A stretch of DNA of 54,674 bases from Rhodospirillales bacterium. Lineage in GTDB: Bacteria; Pseudomonadota; Alphaproteobacteria; ATCC43930; CGMCC-115725. Under the pieces are notes generated by a model that saw only the letters and a program-made list of their open reading frames with translations, had not been told where the DNA came from and made no database searches. Below, one piece after another: positions 43,286 to 51,872 of this stretch (position 1 is its first letter; the number at the start of each line of letters is the position of its first letter). The DNA lies in contig DAHUYF010000178.1 of assembly GCA_027315365.1 (NCBI GenBank), forward strand, positions 1 through 54,674. The letters run 5' to 3'. The translations under genes were made by a program, and so were the position numbers.

Positions 43286-44439
43286 TACGAGCGCGGCAAT
43301 CCCAGCACGTGCTCGGCGAGATAGGCCAGGATCAGGTTGGTCGAGATCGGCGCCACCTGATAGAGCCGCGTCTCGCGGAATTTGCGCTCGACGTCGTATT
43401 CCTCGGCGAAGCCGAAGCCGCCATGGGTCTGGATGCACATATCCGCCGCCTGCCATGAGGCGTCGGCGGCCAGCAGCTTCGCCATGTTCGCCTCCTTGCC
43501 GCACGCCTCGCCCTTCTCGTAGAGCGCGGCGGCGCGCTCGACCATCAGCGCCGCCGCCTCGCTCGCCGCATAGGCGCGCGCGATCGGGAACTGGATGCCC
43601 TGGTTCTGGCCGATCGGCCGGCCGAAGACCACCCGCCCCTTGGCGTAGTCCGTCGCCTTGGCGATGAACCAGCGGGCGTCGCCGACGCATTCGGCGGCGA
43701 TCAGGATGCGCTCGGCATTCATGCCGTCGAGGATGTAGCGGAACCCCCTGCCCTCCTCGCCGATCAGGTTCTCCGCCGGCACGTCGAGATTGTCGAAGAA
43801 CACTTCGGTGGTGGCGTGATTCATCATGGTGCGGATCGGCCGGATGGTGACGCCGCGGCCGCGCGCCTGGCGCAGGTCGACGAGGAACACGGAAATGCCC
43901 TCGGTGCGCTTGGCCGCGGCGCCGCGCGGCGTGGTGCGCGCCAGCAGCAGCATGAGATCGGAATGCTCGACGCGCGAGGTCCAGACCTTCTGGCCGTTGA
44001 CGATGTAGCGGTCGCCCCGGCGCTCGGCGACGGTGCGGATCGCGGTGGTGTCGGTGCCGGCGCCGGGCTCGGTGACGCCGAAGGCCTGCAGGCGGATCTC
44101 GCCCGAGGCGATCTTGGGCAGCCATTGCGCCTTCTGCGCCGGGCTGCCATGCCGCAGCAGCGTCCCCATGATGTACATCTGCGCGTGGCAGGCGGCGCCG
44201 TTGCAGCCGTTCTTCTGCACCTCTTCGAGGATTGCCGCCGCGGCGACGATGCCGAGGCCGCTGCCGCCATACTCCTCGGGAATGAGGCAGGCGAGGAAGC
44301 CGCCCTCGGTGAGCGCGCGGACGAACTCGGTGGGATAGCCGCGCTCGCGGTCGAGCGTGCGCCAGTATTCGCCGGGAAACCGCGCGCAGAGCGCGGCGAC
44401 GGCGTGGCGGATATCGGCGATGTCGCTGGCGGTGGCCAT
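43282..44439 (-). CDS. Acyl-CoA dehydrogenase (paralogue of 41420-42583)
   Basis: A 385-residue acyl-CoA dehydrogenase. Visible are GGFLACLIPEEYGGSGLGIV, AFGVTEPGAGTDTTAI, RYIVNGQKVWTS, NLIGEEGRGFRYILDGMNAE, FGRPIGQNQGIQFPIARAYA and CIQTHGGFGFAEEYDVERKF. It is close in design to the plus-strand enzyme at 41420 and ends with the matching HVLGLPRSY. The ATG at 44439 gives the conserved start; the upstream open frame is Arg-rich and overlaps repeat DNA. It is probably transcribed alone. Substrate unknown. Confidence 0.88.
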   Translation of the reverse strand: MATASDIADIRHAVAALCARFPGEYWRTLDRERGYPTEFVRALTEGGFLACLIPEEYGGSGLGIVAAAAILEEVQKNGCNGAACHAQMYIMGTLLRHGSPAQKAQWLPKIASGEIRLQAFGVTEPGAGTDTTAIRTVAERRGDRYIVNGQKVWTSRVEHSDLMLLLARTTPRGAAAKRTEGISVFLVDLRQARGRGVTIRPIRTMMNHATTEVFFDNLDVPAENLIGEEGRGFRYILDGMNAERILIAAECVGDARWFIAKATDYAKGRVVFGRPIGQNQGIQFPIARAYAASEAAALMVERAAALYEKGEACGKEANMAKLLAADASWQAADMCIQTHGGFGFAEEYDVERKFRETRLYQVAPISTNLILAYLAEHVLGLPRSY

Positions 44440-44504
44440 GATCGGGACCTCGGCAGGAAAGCGCCCGACCCTATTGCAGCCGGGCGCCGGCCGCCAGTCC
44501 CTCG

Positions 44505-44656
44505 GCGAAGGCGCGCAGCGCCTTCGTCTGCGGCGGGCGGCAGCGGTTGCCCTTGCAACCGCGAAAGCCCGCACCCCCGTTGGCTAGCCCGCACCGAGCG
44601 GGCTTTCGCGGTTGCTGCGCAACCGCTGGCGCCCGCCGGCGACAACGCTTCGCGTT
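44505..44656. repeat. Paired REP-like palindromic elements (copies A and B, head to head)
   Basis: Copy A (44505-44574) reads GAAGGCGC-hairpin, GCGGCGGGCG spacer, then GCGGTTGC-type hairpin and GCGAAAGCCCGCAC. Copy B (about 44596-44656) is the same element inverted: GCGGGCTTTCGCGGTTGC at 44598-44615 is the exact complement of 44555-44572 in copy A. Copy B ends with AACGC-TTC-GCGTT (44644-44656) across the stop of the GH15 gene. A further copy is at 48167-48235 and a diverged one at 48453-48507. This fits a BIME-like pair. Confidence 0.75.
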
Positions 44657-46628
44657 ACGCCAGCACCGAGCGTTGCGAGGGCGTGACCCGGCCGAGGCGC
44701 AGGCTCTGCTTGAGGTCGGTGAGCCAGGCGCCGAGCCCGGCCGCGGCGTCGATATGCCGGCGGGCGCGGTCGGCGTGGCTGCCGCGCAGCGCGGCCCGGC
44801 CCTGGCGCTGATGGATGAACTGCCGCAGCGCGCTGTGGATCAGCGCCAGATGCACCAGCGCCTGCGGCATGTTGCCGAGGAAGGCGTGGCTCTTGGGCTC
44901 GATCTCCTCGGAAAAGAGGCCGACATCGTTGGCCTTGGCCACCAGCGAGTCCAGCAGCGCCGCCGCCTCCATCGGCTTGTCCAGGTACAGCAGCGCATCG
45001 GCGAGCCAGAAGCTGCCGATCAGGAAGGCGCCCTCGGTGCCGTGGAGCCCGTCGGTGGCGACATAGCGGCGCAGGTAGTCGCCGTCGCGCAGCTCCGCCA
45101 GCGCCAGCTTCACCGTGCGGCGAAAGGTGTCTTGCGGCAGCGGAAAGCCGAGCCAGGGCGTCACCAGCAGCGCCGCGTCGGCGTGCGGCCGCCCGAAGGC
45201 CTGGATGAGGGCGCCGGAATGCGGATCGACGCCGTCCCGCAGCACCGTCTCGGCGATGCTGCGCCGCGCCTCGACCCAGGCCGGCTTCCCGCCGAAGAGG
45301 CGGATGGCGCGATCGACCGCGGTCCAGCACATGATCTTGGAATGGACGAAATGCCGGCGCTCGTCGCGCATCTCCCAGATGCCGTTGTCGGGCTCGCGCC
45401 AGCGCTCGGCGGCGCGGTCGGCGATCTGCGAAAGCGCCTGGCGCTCGACCGCATCGAAGCTGCCGCCGAGCTGGTTGTAGAGCAGCGCCAGGTCGAGCAG
45501 CTCGCCATAGACGTCGAGCTGCAGCTGGCGATGCGCGGCGTTGCCGACGCGCACCGGCCCGCTGTCGCGATACCCCGAAAAGCCGGCGACATCGTGCTCC
45601 TCAAGGTCGGTCTCGCCCTCGACGCCGTACATCAGATGCAGGCCGCGCTCGAGATGGGAGTGCTTGAGGAATCCGACGAAGCGCCGGGCCTCGCCGACGA
45701 AGCCCAGCGCCGCCAGCGCGTAGAGCGCGAAGCTGGCGTCGCGCACCCAGCAGAAGCGATAATCCCAGTTGCGCGACCCGCCCGGCGCCTCCGGCAGCGA
45801 TGTCGTCGGCGCCGCCACCATGGCGCCGCTGGGCGCGTAGATCAGCAGCTTGAGGGTGATGGCACTGCGCCGCACCGCGGCCGCATGCGGCCCGTCGTAA
45901 TGGCAATAGGCGATCCATTCGCGCCAGAACGCGGTCGTGATCTCGAGCAGCCGGCGCGCGGTATCGCCCAGCGCGAGCGATCCCAGCGGCGCCGGCGACA
46001 GGATGAAACAGCGCGTCTCGCCGGCGGCGACGGTGAAGTCGGCGGTGGCTTCCTCGCCGGCAACCGTGAACGGCGCCTCGCCGTGCAGCGCCGGCACGCC
46101 GATGCCGGTGACGCGCCCGCCATGTGCCTGAAGCGCGGCAGCGGCGCGGGTGAAGCCGCGGATGGGCCGGTAGGCGGCGCGCAAGCGCACCGCCCCCGCC
46201 TCGCCGCGCACGATGCGCACGATCCATCCCGGGGCGTTGACGCCGGTGTATTCATGCAGGCCGGCGCCCGGCCGGCAGCCCATCGGCATGAAATCGGTCA
46301 CCGTCGCCTCGCCCGATCGGGTGGCGAAGCGGGTGACCAGGATGGCGGTATCGTCGAGATAGCATCGCGTGCTGTGGGCCGGCTCGGCCGGCGCCAGCGC
46401 GAAGCATCCGCCGCGGCGGGCGTCGAGCAGGCGGGCCATCACCGGCGGCGCGTCGAAGCGGCCGAGACAGCACCAGTCGATGCTGCCGTCGCGGCAGACC
46501 AGCGCCGCGCCGTGGCCGTCGCCGATCAGCGCATAGTCGCGCAGCGGCGCGTAGGGCCGCTCCCTCCGGCTCGGATCGACGGCACGATCGGCCGCCGGAC
46601 GTGCCTCGTCAGCCAAATGTTCCGACAT
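44655..46628 (-). CDS. Glycoside hydrolase family 15 protein (glucoamylase/trehalase-like)
   Basis: A 657-residue soluble enzyme of the bacterial GH15 group. It has the N-terminal beta-sandwich (APLRDYALIGDGHGAALVCR, DGSIDWCCLGRFDAPPVMAR) and the (alpha/alpha)6 barrel with SRNWDYRFCWVRDASFALYA. It also carries the acidic GVEGETDLEEHDV region, FVHSKIMCWTAVDRAIRLF and the C-terminal GLFSEEIEP glutamates, likely the catalytic base region. No signal peptide. Members act on trehalose or short alpha-glucans. The ATG at 46628 is taken; a GTG at 46640 is also possible. Upstream, GGAAC-N15-CGTT is a near-miss to the stress promoter consensus. Confidence 0.88.
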   Translation of the reverse strand: MSEHLADEARPAADRAVDPSRRERPYAPLRDYALIGDGHGAALVCRDGSIDWCCLGRFDAPPVMARLLDARRGGCFALAPAEPAHSTRCYLDDTAILVTRFATRSGEATVTDFMPMGCRPGAGLHEYTGVNAPGWIVRIVRGEAGAVRLRAAYRPIRGFTRAAAALQAHGGRVTGIGVPALHGEAPFTVAGEEATADFTVAAGETRCFILSPAPLGSLALGDTARRLLEITTAFWREWIAYCHYDGPHAAAVRRSAITLKLLIYAPSGAMVAAPTTSLPEAPGGSRNWDYRFCWVRDASFALYALAALGFVGEARRFVGFLKHSHLERGLHLMYGVEGETDLEEHDVAGFSGYRDSGPVRVGNAAHRQLQLDVYGELLDLALLYNQLGGSFDAVERQALSQIADRAAERWREPDNGIWEMRDERRHFVHSKIMCWTAVDRAIRLFGGKPAWVEARRSIAETVLRDGVDPHSGALIQAFGRPHADAALLVTPWLGFPLPQDTFRRTVKLALAELRDGDYLRRYVATDGLHGTEGAFLIGSFWLADALLYLDKPMEAAALLDSLVAKANDVGLFSEEIEPKSHAFLGNMPQALVHLALIHSALRQFIHQRQGRAALRGSHADRARRHIDAAAGLGAWLTDLKQSLRLGRVTPSQRSVLA

Positions 46629-46762
46629 CCCTTCCCGCACGTTTCAGCCCGACCCGCGCTGTCTCAACGGAAGGCGGCAGGTTTCGTTCCGCTTGCGCCG
46701 CCATTGCCCGGGGCGCGGCGATAGGGCATATGTTCGCCCGCAGCAGCGGAGCGACCCCGCCG

Positions 46763-47098
46763 ATGGAGCCGCGGCTCAAGACGAAGATGCAGGTGATGGC
46801 GGCGGTGCGGCTCTGTACCGTGCGCGCCATCCCGATCGCCATCGCGCGGCGCGGCGACGAGGATGCCGGCACCATCCTGATCAAGCTCAACCGGCTCGAG
46901 CACGGCGTCACCGTGCTGGCGCAGACCCGGCTGCCGCAAGGCGAGCTCGCCTGGCTGCGCGCCACCGGCGAGGCGCCGGTCGACGAGGCCGCCGCCGACG
47001 CCTACATCGCCCGCCAGGTGCAGCGGGATCCGGATCTCTGGGTGATCGAGATCGAGGACCGCGAGGGCCGCCCGGTCTTCGCCGGTCGGGTACTCTGA
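46763..47098 (+). CDS. DUF1491 protein
   Basis: A 111-residue protein of the alphaproteobacterial DUF1491 family: AVRLCTVRAIPIAIARRGDE, DAGTILIKLNRLEHGVTVLA, and the ending AYIARQVQRDPDLWVIEIED. The family has no known function; it is small, soluble and widespread in the class. The start at 46763 gives the conserved N-terminus; the frame is open 54 codons further upstream without family-like sequence. It converges with the XRE regulator. Confidence 0.82.
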   Translation: MEPRLKTKMQVMAAVRLCTVRAIPIAIARRGDEDAGTILIKLNRLEHGVTVLAQTRLPQGELAWLRATGEAPVDEAAADAYIARQVQRDPDLWVIEIEDREGRPVFAGRVL

Positions 47099-47120
47099 GG
47101 CCCCCGACCGGCCGCGGCGC

Positions 47121-47516
47121 CTACCCGCCGTTCGCCAGCGCACGGGCGAGCTGGCTCAGCGCCTCCTGGTGGCGTTCGTTGGTGATGCCGGTGAAGTTCC
47201 GGGCGATCTCCAGCACCATGCGCTCGCGCGAGGTTATCGGCTTGGGCTCCTCCTCGCCGACGCCCTCGTAGAAATAGCTCATCGGGACGCTCAGCACCTT
47301 GGCGATCTGGAAGAGCCGTCCCGCCGAGACGCGGTTGACGCCGCGTTCGTATTTGTGCGCCTGCTGATAGGTCACGCCGATGAGCTCGGCGAGCTGCTGC
47401 TGCGTCAATCCCAGCATGATGCGGCGCTCGCGGATGCGCGCGCCGACATGCCGGTCGATCGTCGCGGTTGATTTTCCCCGTTTCGGCTTCGCCACGTCTT
47501 CCGCCCGATCTGCCAT
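47121..47516 (-). CDS. XRE/Cro-C1-type helix-turn-helix regulator
   Basis: A 131-residue DNA-binding protein. The HTH is GARIRERRIMLGLTQQQLAE, LIGVTYQQAHKYERGVNRVS, AGRLFQIAKVLSVPMSYFYE at residues 25-85, flanked by a basic N-terminus and an acidic helical tail. The Y-Q-Q-x-x-K-Y-E-x-G-x-N-R pattern is the one conserved in a widespread alphaproteobacterial group of cell-envelope/stress regulators. A 15-bp dyad at 47563-47577, 46 bases before its start, is a candidate autoregulatory site. Confidence 0.88.
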   Translation of the reverse strand: MADRAEDVAKPKRGKSTATIDRHVGARIRERRIMLGLTQQQLAELIGVTYQQAHKYERGVNRVSAGRLFQIAKVLSVPMSYFYEGVGEEEPKPITSRERMVLEIARNFTGITNERHQEALSQLARALANGG

Positions 47517-47562
47517 TACCGCGATCTCCTCTCGCCGGCCCTGCTCGCCGGAGCTACCAATC

Positions 47563-47577
47563 CTGTTCCACTAACAG
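47563..47577. promoter_or_regulatory. Dyad upstream of the XRE regulator gene
   Basis: CTGTT-CCACT-AACAG is a short perfect dyad with a five-base centre, the size expected for a Cro-type dimer, placed 46 bases upstream of the regulator start and about 120 bases before the divergent gene at 47695. Confidence 0.3.
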
Positions 47578-47694
47578 CGGCAATCCACAGTTATTCCAAA
47601 TCCTTCGCGCGCGGCGTTGAGGCGGCGGCGCCGGGCGGCACCGGGCGGCACGCGGTAACCCGATCTTAAGGGCGTTTCGGTCACACTACTGACG

Positions 47695-48180
47695 ATGAAT
47701 GCCGCTGCCGTTCCCGCGCCGCCCGACCTCGCCGCGACCGGAGGCGCGCTCGCCTCGCTCGGCCGCATCGCCCCGCCTTTCGAGCTCGACCGGTTCGGCG
47801 CCTCCTTCGGCCGCGGCGCGGCGCGCGCCTCGGGGTCGCTCGCCTTCCGGTTCTGTTTTCGCGAAGTGCCGTTCACCGCCAGTACCGAGCGGCAGGCGGA
47901 CCGGCCGGTGCTGCGCATCGCCGGCGACCTCGGCTACCTGCCCTACACCGTCGAGAACGCGACGCGGCGGCGGCGGCTGCGCAAGGCGCTGGCGGCGGCG
48001 CGGCGCGCCTCCGGCCTGCGCTGGGAGATCACCGGGCGGAACGTCATCCGCGTCGGCGGCGAGATCGATCTCGGGCGGCGCTTGACGCCGGCCTCGGTCA
48101 TCGCCGGCGCCACCGCGCTGCTGCTGCGCACCCGCCCCTATCTCGAGCTGATCGTCGCCGTCGCCAGCGAAGGCGCGTAG
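47695..48180 (+). CDS. Hypothetical protein
   Basis: A 161-residue protein of unknown family: a Pro/Ala-rich start, FELDRFGASFGRGAARASG, SLAFRFCFREVPFTASTERQ, VLRIAGDLGYLPYTVENATR, RRRLRKALAAARRASGLRWE, and a C-terminal ASVIAGATALLLRTRPYLEL. The pattern of strands and helices is regular, suggesting a real globular domain. The codon usage is typical for the window. No signal peptide is visible. The last 13 bases lie in a REP-like element, so the final residues may have been added or altered by the repeat. It diverges from the XRE regulator. Confidence 0.6.
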   Translation: MNAAAVPAPPDLAATGGALASLGRIAPPFELDRFGASFGRGAARASGSLAFRFCFREVPFTASTERQADRPVLRIAGDLGYLPYTVENATRRRRLRKALAAARRASGLRWEITGRNVIRVGGEIDLGRRLTPASVIAGATALLLRTRPYLELIVAVASEGA

Positions 48181-48235
48181 CGCCTTCGCTGCGGCGGGCG
48201 CCAGCGGTTGCTCTGGCAACCGCGAAAGCCCGCAC
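48167..48235. repeat. REP-like palindromic element (copy C)
   Basis: Nearly the same 69 bases as copy A at 44505: hairpin GAAGGCGC-GTA-GCGCCTTC, spacer GCGGCGGGCG, hairpin GCGGTTGC-TCTG-GCAACCGC, then GAAAGCCCGCAC. It overlaps the stop codon of the gene at 47695-48180. Confidence 0.75.
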
Positions 48236-48297
48236 CGTGCGGACTAGCGCTACTTGTACGGATTCTGACACTTCCTGACACTTTGCCTCCTTTTGGC

Positions 48298-48389
48298 GTC
48301 ATGGCCGGCCGCAGGCCGAGTCCTGGCCATCCACGTCTTGCGGCGGGGCGCGGAAAGACGTGGATGGCCGTGACAAGCACGGCCATGAC
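48298..48389. repeat. Long nested hairpin element
   Basis: An inner perfect 15-bp stem, GGCCATCCACGTCTT (48325-48339) with AAGACGTGGATGGCC (48355-48369), is enclosed by GTCATGGCC (48298-48306) and GGCCATGAC (48381-48389). The words match a palindromic intergenic repeat I know to be abundant in alphaproteobacterial genomes. It lies between convergent genes in a 329-base gap that otherwise holds only repeats. Confidence 0.75.
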
Positions 48390-48452
48390 GATTTGGAAAG
48401 CTCGTCAATCATCCGTCAGAATCAGCACGCTAACCCGCCCTGAGCGGCTCCC

Positions 48453-48507
48453 GCGCTTGCTGCGCAAGCGCTGACGCCGCCGCGGACGAACGCGCGAAAG
48501 CGCGTTC
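48453..48507. repeat. REP-like palindromic element (copy D, diverged)
   Basis: GCGCTTGC-TGC-GCAAGCGC (48453-48471), spacer TGACGCCGCCG, then GAACGCGC-GAAA-GCGCGTTC (48488-48507). The plan is that of inverted copy B, but both stems differ in sequence with matching changes on each side. It ends three bases before the LysM gene stop. Confidence 0.6.
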
Positions 48508-48509
48508 GC

Positions 48510-49460
48510 CTATGGTTTTCCCGGCACGGCGAAGACCTGGCCGGGATAGATCAGGTTGGGATCGCGGATCTTCGTACGATTGGCCTGATAGATCAGCGTG
48601 TAGCGCAGCCCGTCGCCATAGGAATGCTGGGCGATGCGCCAGAGATTGTTGCCGGGCTGGACCGCGACCGCGACCTGCCCCTCGGGCGGCGCCACCCGGC
48701 TGAAGCTCAGCGCCGTCTCGGCCAGCGTGCGGCCCTGCGCGTCGAGCGCCTCGAGCCTCAGCCGGTATTTCCCCTCCGGCACCGCATGGTCGAGGGTGAT
48801 CGACCAGCCGCCGGTGCCGTCGGCGACGGCGCCGCCGGCCAGGGCGTCGTCGAGATAGGCGTTGACGCGGCTGCCGGGCTCGGCGCGGCCGAGCAGCTGC
48901 ACCTTGCCCGCGGCATCGTATTCGATCACGTCGAGCGCGAGCTTCTTGCCGTGCGGCAGTTGCAGCGCCGTGGCGGGACCGCTGCCCTGGCGCGGCACCA
49001 GCACGGCGACGGGCTCGTTCGGCGCCCCCGGCTGGGCGCCCGGCGCCCGCTCCGGCACCATCATGGCGACGACGCCTTCCGAGGCGCTGGCGGTGCCGTC
49101 CTTGGCGCGGGCGCTGAGGCCGAGCTGATGCTCGCCGGGGCTCAGCGCCTCCTTCGGCACCAGCACCCATTCGCCGCGGGCGTCGGCCGTGACCTGGCCC
49201 AGCACCTTGTCGCCGTCAAGGATGGTGACCTCGGCACCGGGCGCGGCGCGGCCGGCGATCACCGCTTCGCCTTGCGGATTGACCCGCACCACGTCGAAGC
49301 TGGGCGTCCCGGCGGCGGGCCCCGCTGCCGGCGCCGCCGGCGGCGCGCTCGCCAGCGGCGGCGGCGCATTCGGCGGCGCGGCGGTCCAGCGCCAATAGGC
49401 AAGCCCCGCCACGATCGCCGCGGCGACGATAACCAGGCCGATGACCGCGGTCCGTTTCAT
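48510..49460 (-). CDS. LysM peptidoglycan-binding protein with Ig-like domains
   Basis: A 316-residue envelope protein. One N-terminal transmembrane helix (AVIGLVIVAAAIVAGLAYWR) anchors it, followed by a Pro/Ala linker, an Ig-like domain (VRVNPQGEAVIAGRAAPGAE, VTILDGDKVLGQVTADARGE), a second similar segment (VIEYDAAGKVQLLGRAEPGS) and a C-terminal LysM module (VQPGNNLWRIAQHSYGDGLR, YTLIYQANRTKIRDPNLIYP). The LysM domain should bind peptidoglycan, so the protein links the inner membrane to the wall. This architecture is common in alphaproteobacteria and has no defined enzymatic role. Confidence 0.87.
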   Translation of the reverse strand: MKRTAVIGLVIVAAAIVAGLAYWRWTAAPPNAPPPLASAPPAAPAAGPAAGTPSFDVVRVNPQGEAVIAGRAAPGAEVTILDGDKVLGQVTADARGEWVLVPKEALSPGEHQLGLSARAKDGTASASEGVVAMMVPERAPGAQPGAPNEPVAVLVPRQGSGPATALQLPHGKKLALDVIEYDAAGKVQLLGRAEPGSRVNAYLDDALAGGAVADGTGGWSITLDHAVPEGKYRLRLEALDAQGRTLAETALSFSRVAPPEGQVAVAVQPGNNLWRIAQHSYGDGLRYTLIYQANRTKIRDPNLIYPGQVFAVPGKP

Positions 49461-49541
49461 GCTCCCTCGTCGACCCTTGCCAAGCGCGGCGGCTTGGGCA
49501 TTCTAGCGCGGCCGGGCAATCCTGGGGAAGCAACACGCATC

Positions 49542-50123
49542 ATGGCGGCGATCAAGCGGCTTTGCGTCTATTGCGGCTCGTCGCGCGGCGCGGCGGCGAG
49601 CTACGGCGAGACGGCGGAGCGGCTGGGCACGCTGCTCGCCGATGCCGGGATCGAGCTGGTCTATGGCGGCGGCCGGATCGGGCTGATGGGACTCGTCGCC
49701 GATGCCGTGCTCGCGCGCGGCGGCCGCGTCACCGGCATCATCCCCGTCCACCTCCACGACCGCGAGCGGGCGCACACCCAGGTGCGGCTGGAGGTGGTCG
49801 GCAGCATGCACGAGCGCAAGCAGCGCATGTTCGATCTCTCCGACGGCTTCGTGACGCTGCCGGGCGGGCTCGGCACGCTCGACGAGACCATCGAGATCCT
49901 CACCTGGCGCCAGCTCGGCCTGCACGACAAGCCGGTGGTGGTGGTCGACGTCGCCGGCTACTGGGCGCCGCTCGCAGCATTGGTGGAGCACACCATCGCG
50001 CACGGCTTCGCCCCGCCGGCGGCGCGCGACTATCTCCGCACGGTGAGCCGGGTCGAGGACGTCCTGCCGACGCTTGCCGCCATGCCGGAGCCCAGGATCA
50101 AGGGCGACAGCCGCCTCGCCTGA
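49542..50123 (+). CDS. LOG-family protein (TIGR00730; cytokinin riboside phosphoribohydrolase-like)
   Basis: A 193-residue Rossmann-like enzyme. [41 protein letters not shown] and the catalytic [12 protein letters not shown] are the LOG signature. Family members cleave nucleoside 5'-monophosphates such as AMP or cytokinin nucleotides to base and ribose-5-phosphate. The bacterial role is general nucleotide turnover or cytokinin release. GGGGAAG precedes the ATG. It is 67 bases upstream of icd on the same strand. Confidence 0.9.
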   Translation: MAAIKRLCVYCGSSRGAAASYGETAERLGTLLADAGIELVYGGGRIGLMGLVADAVLARGGRVTGIIPVHLHDRERAHTQVRLEVVGSMHERKQRMFDLSDGFVTLPGGLGTLDETIEILTWRQLGLHDKPVVVVDVAGYWAPLAALVEHTIAHGFAPPAARDYLRTVSRVEDVLPTLAAMPEPRIKGDSRLA

Positions 50124-50190
50124 CCCCGCGTTTGCGCTGCAGCGGCGGCATGCTATCTTCCGGCACTTTCGCTGCAAGGAATCGTCGGTC

Positions 50191-51405
50191 ATGAAGAAGA
50201 TCAAGGTGAAGACCCCGGTCGTCGAGCTCGACGGGGACGAGATGACGCGCATCATCTGGCAGTACATCAAGGACAAGCTGATCCTGCCCTACCTCGACAT
50301 CGACCTGAAATACTACGACCTCGGCATCGAGGCGCGCGACCGGACCGACGATCAGATCACCATCGACAGCGCCAACGCCATCGCCAAATACGGCGTCGGC
50401 GTCAAATGCGCCACCATCACCCCCGACGAGGCGCGGGTGAAGGAGTTCAAGCTCAAGAAGATGTGGAAGTCGCCCAACGGCACGATCCGCAACATCCTCG
50501 GCGGCACCATCTTCCGCGAGCCGATCGTGTGCAGGAACGTGCCGCGGCTGGTGCCCGGCTGGACGGCGCCGATCGTCATCGGCCGCCACGCCTTCGGCGA
50601 TCAGTACCGCGCCACCGATTTCGTCGTGCCCGGCCCGGGCAAGCTCACCATGAGCTTCACGCCGCGGGACGGCGGCAAGCCGCTGCACTACGAGGTCTTC
50701 GACTTCCCCGGCGGCGGCGTCGCGCTCAGCATGTACAATCTCGACGAGTCGATCATCGGATTCGCCCGCTCCTGCTTCAATTACGGGCTGCAGCGCGGCT
50801 GGCCGGTCTACCTCTCGACCAAGAACACCATCCTCAAGGCCTATGACGGCCGCTTCAAGGACCTCTTCCAGGACGTGTTCGACCGCGAATTCGCCGCCGC
50901 CTTCAAGGCCAAGGGCATCAGCTACGAGCACCGGCTGATCGACGACATGGTCGCCTCCGCGCTCAAATGGAACGGCAACTTCATCTGGGCCTGCAAGAAC
51001 TACGACGGCGACGTGCAGTCCGACGTGGTGGCGCAGGGCTTCGGCTCGCTGGGATTGATGACCTCGGTGCTGCTGACGCCCGACGGCAAGACGGTCGAGG
51101 CGGAGGCGGCGCACGGCACGGTGACCCGCCATTTCCGGCTGCACCAGCAGGGCAAGGAGACCTCGACCAACCCCATCGCCTCGATCTTCGCCTGGACGCG
51201 CGGCCTCGCCTATCGCGGCGAATTCGACGGCACCCCCGACGTCAAGCACTTCGCCGAGACGCTCGAGAAGGTGTGCGTCGACACCGTCCAGGCCGGGTTC
51301 ATGACCAAGGACCTCGCCATCCTGATCAGCCCGGAGCAGCCCTGGCTGACCACGACCAAATTCCTCGACAAGCTCGATGACGGCCTGAAGCGGGCGATGG
51401 CGTAG
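50191..51405 (+). CDS. icd: NADP-dependent isocitrate dehydrogenase
   Basis: A 404-residue isocitrate dehydrogenase of the homodimeric (eukaryote-like) type, converting isocitrate to 2-oxoglutarate in the TCA cycle and yielding NADPH. Landmarks: [20 protein letters not shown] at the start, substrate-binding [47 protein letters not shown] with catalytic Lys/Tyr context and metal-binding [24 protein letters not shown] and NPIASIFAW. The length is normal. Its product 2-oxoglutarate is the signal read by PII, encoded at the other end of the window. Confidence 0.96.
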   Translation: MKKIKVKTPVVELDGDEMTRIIWQYIKDKLILPYLDIDLKYYDLGIEARDRTDDQITIDSANAIAKYGVGVKCATITPDEARVKEFKLKKMWKSPNGTIRNILGGTIFREPIVCRNVPRLVPGWTAPIVIGRHAFGDQYRATDFVVPGPGKLTMSFTPRDGGKPLHYEVFDFPGGGVALSMYNLDESIIGFARSCFNYGLQRGWPVYLSTKNTILKAYDGRFKDLFQDVFDREFAAAFKAKGISYEHRLIDDMVASALKWNGNFIWACKNYDGDVQSDVVAQGFGSLGLMTSVLLTPDGKTVEAEAAHGTVTRHFRLHQQGKETSTNPIASIFAWTRGLAYRGEFDGTPDVKHFAETLEKVCVDTVQAGFMTKDLAILISPEQPWLTTTKFLDKLDDGLKRAMA

Positions 51406-51413
51406 CCGCCGGC

Positions 51414-51605
51414 TCAGCCGGCGGCGAGGATCAGCTGCGCCAGGCAGGACGCCGCGGCGAGCGCCGCGATCAGCATCGCCGCCGTCCGTTCCGCCGGGCT
51501 CCAGCGCCGCCAGTCGGCGGCAAGGTCGCGCGCCGCCTGCGGGCGGGCGATGGCGATGGCGCGCGGCCGGCGGGCCGGGCGGTCCATGGGGCGGCCGCTG
51601 CTCAC
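51414..51605 (-). CDS. Small membrane protein downstream of DUF1150
   Basis: A 63-residue frame starting with GTG that overlaps the DUF1150 stop (GTGA). The N-terminus is basic (RPARRPRAIAIARPQAARDL) and the end is hydrophobic (AAMLIAALAAASCLAQLILA), suggesting one C-terminal transmembrane helix. No family is recognised. An ATG six codons in (51587) is an alternative start. Coupling with DUF1150 supports that it is translated. Confidence 0.5.
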   Translation of the reverse strand: MSSGRPMDRPARRPRAIAIARPQAARDLAADWRRWSPAERTAAMLIAALAAASCLAQLILAAG

Positions 51606-51817
51606 TGGATGCTGACGGGGTCGAGATCGTGCCGGCGCAGCTCGGCGAAGGCGGCGTCGCGGTCGGCGAACAGCATCAGGTAGCTGCCGTCGGCGGCGTG
51701 CGCCGCATAGGCTTCGATGCCCTCGGCGTCGATGCGCTTGACATAGGCGGTGTCGGGACAGCCCAGCTCGGAAAATTCCTGCGGCGAGAGGGGCTTTGAC
51801 TTCAGCAGAGCCGGCAT
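51602..51817 (-). CDS. DUF1150 protein
   Basis: A 71-residue protein matching the alphaproteobacterial DUF1150 family: LSPQEFSELGCPDTAYVKRI, then AAHAADGSYLMLFADRDAAF and the ending LRRHDLDPVSIQ. It is small and soluble, and its function is unknown; in other alphaproteobacteria it often lies near small heat-shock protein genes. A perfect GGAGG lies five bases before the ATG. It follows alaS on the same strand after 124 bases, and a TTAACCAT word sits in that gap. Confidence 0.88.
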   Translation of the reverse strand: MPALLKSKPLSPQEFSELGCPDTAYVKRIDAEGIEAYAAHAADGSYLMLFADRDAAFAELRRHDLDPVSIQ

Positions 51818-51872
51818 CAGGTCCTCCGTTCGCGGCGCGCGGGCCACGATCGCGGAGAAGCCTAGCATCGAC

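Noticed and set aside
46667-46690. GGAAC-N15-CGTT on the minus strand before the GH15 gene
   Set aside because: The elements are exact but the spacer is one base too short. Kept only as a remark in the GH15 entry.
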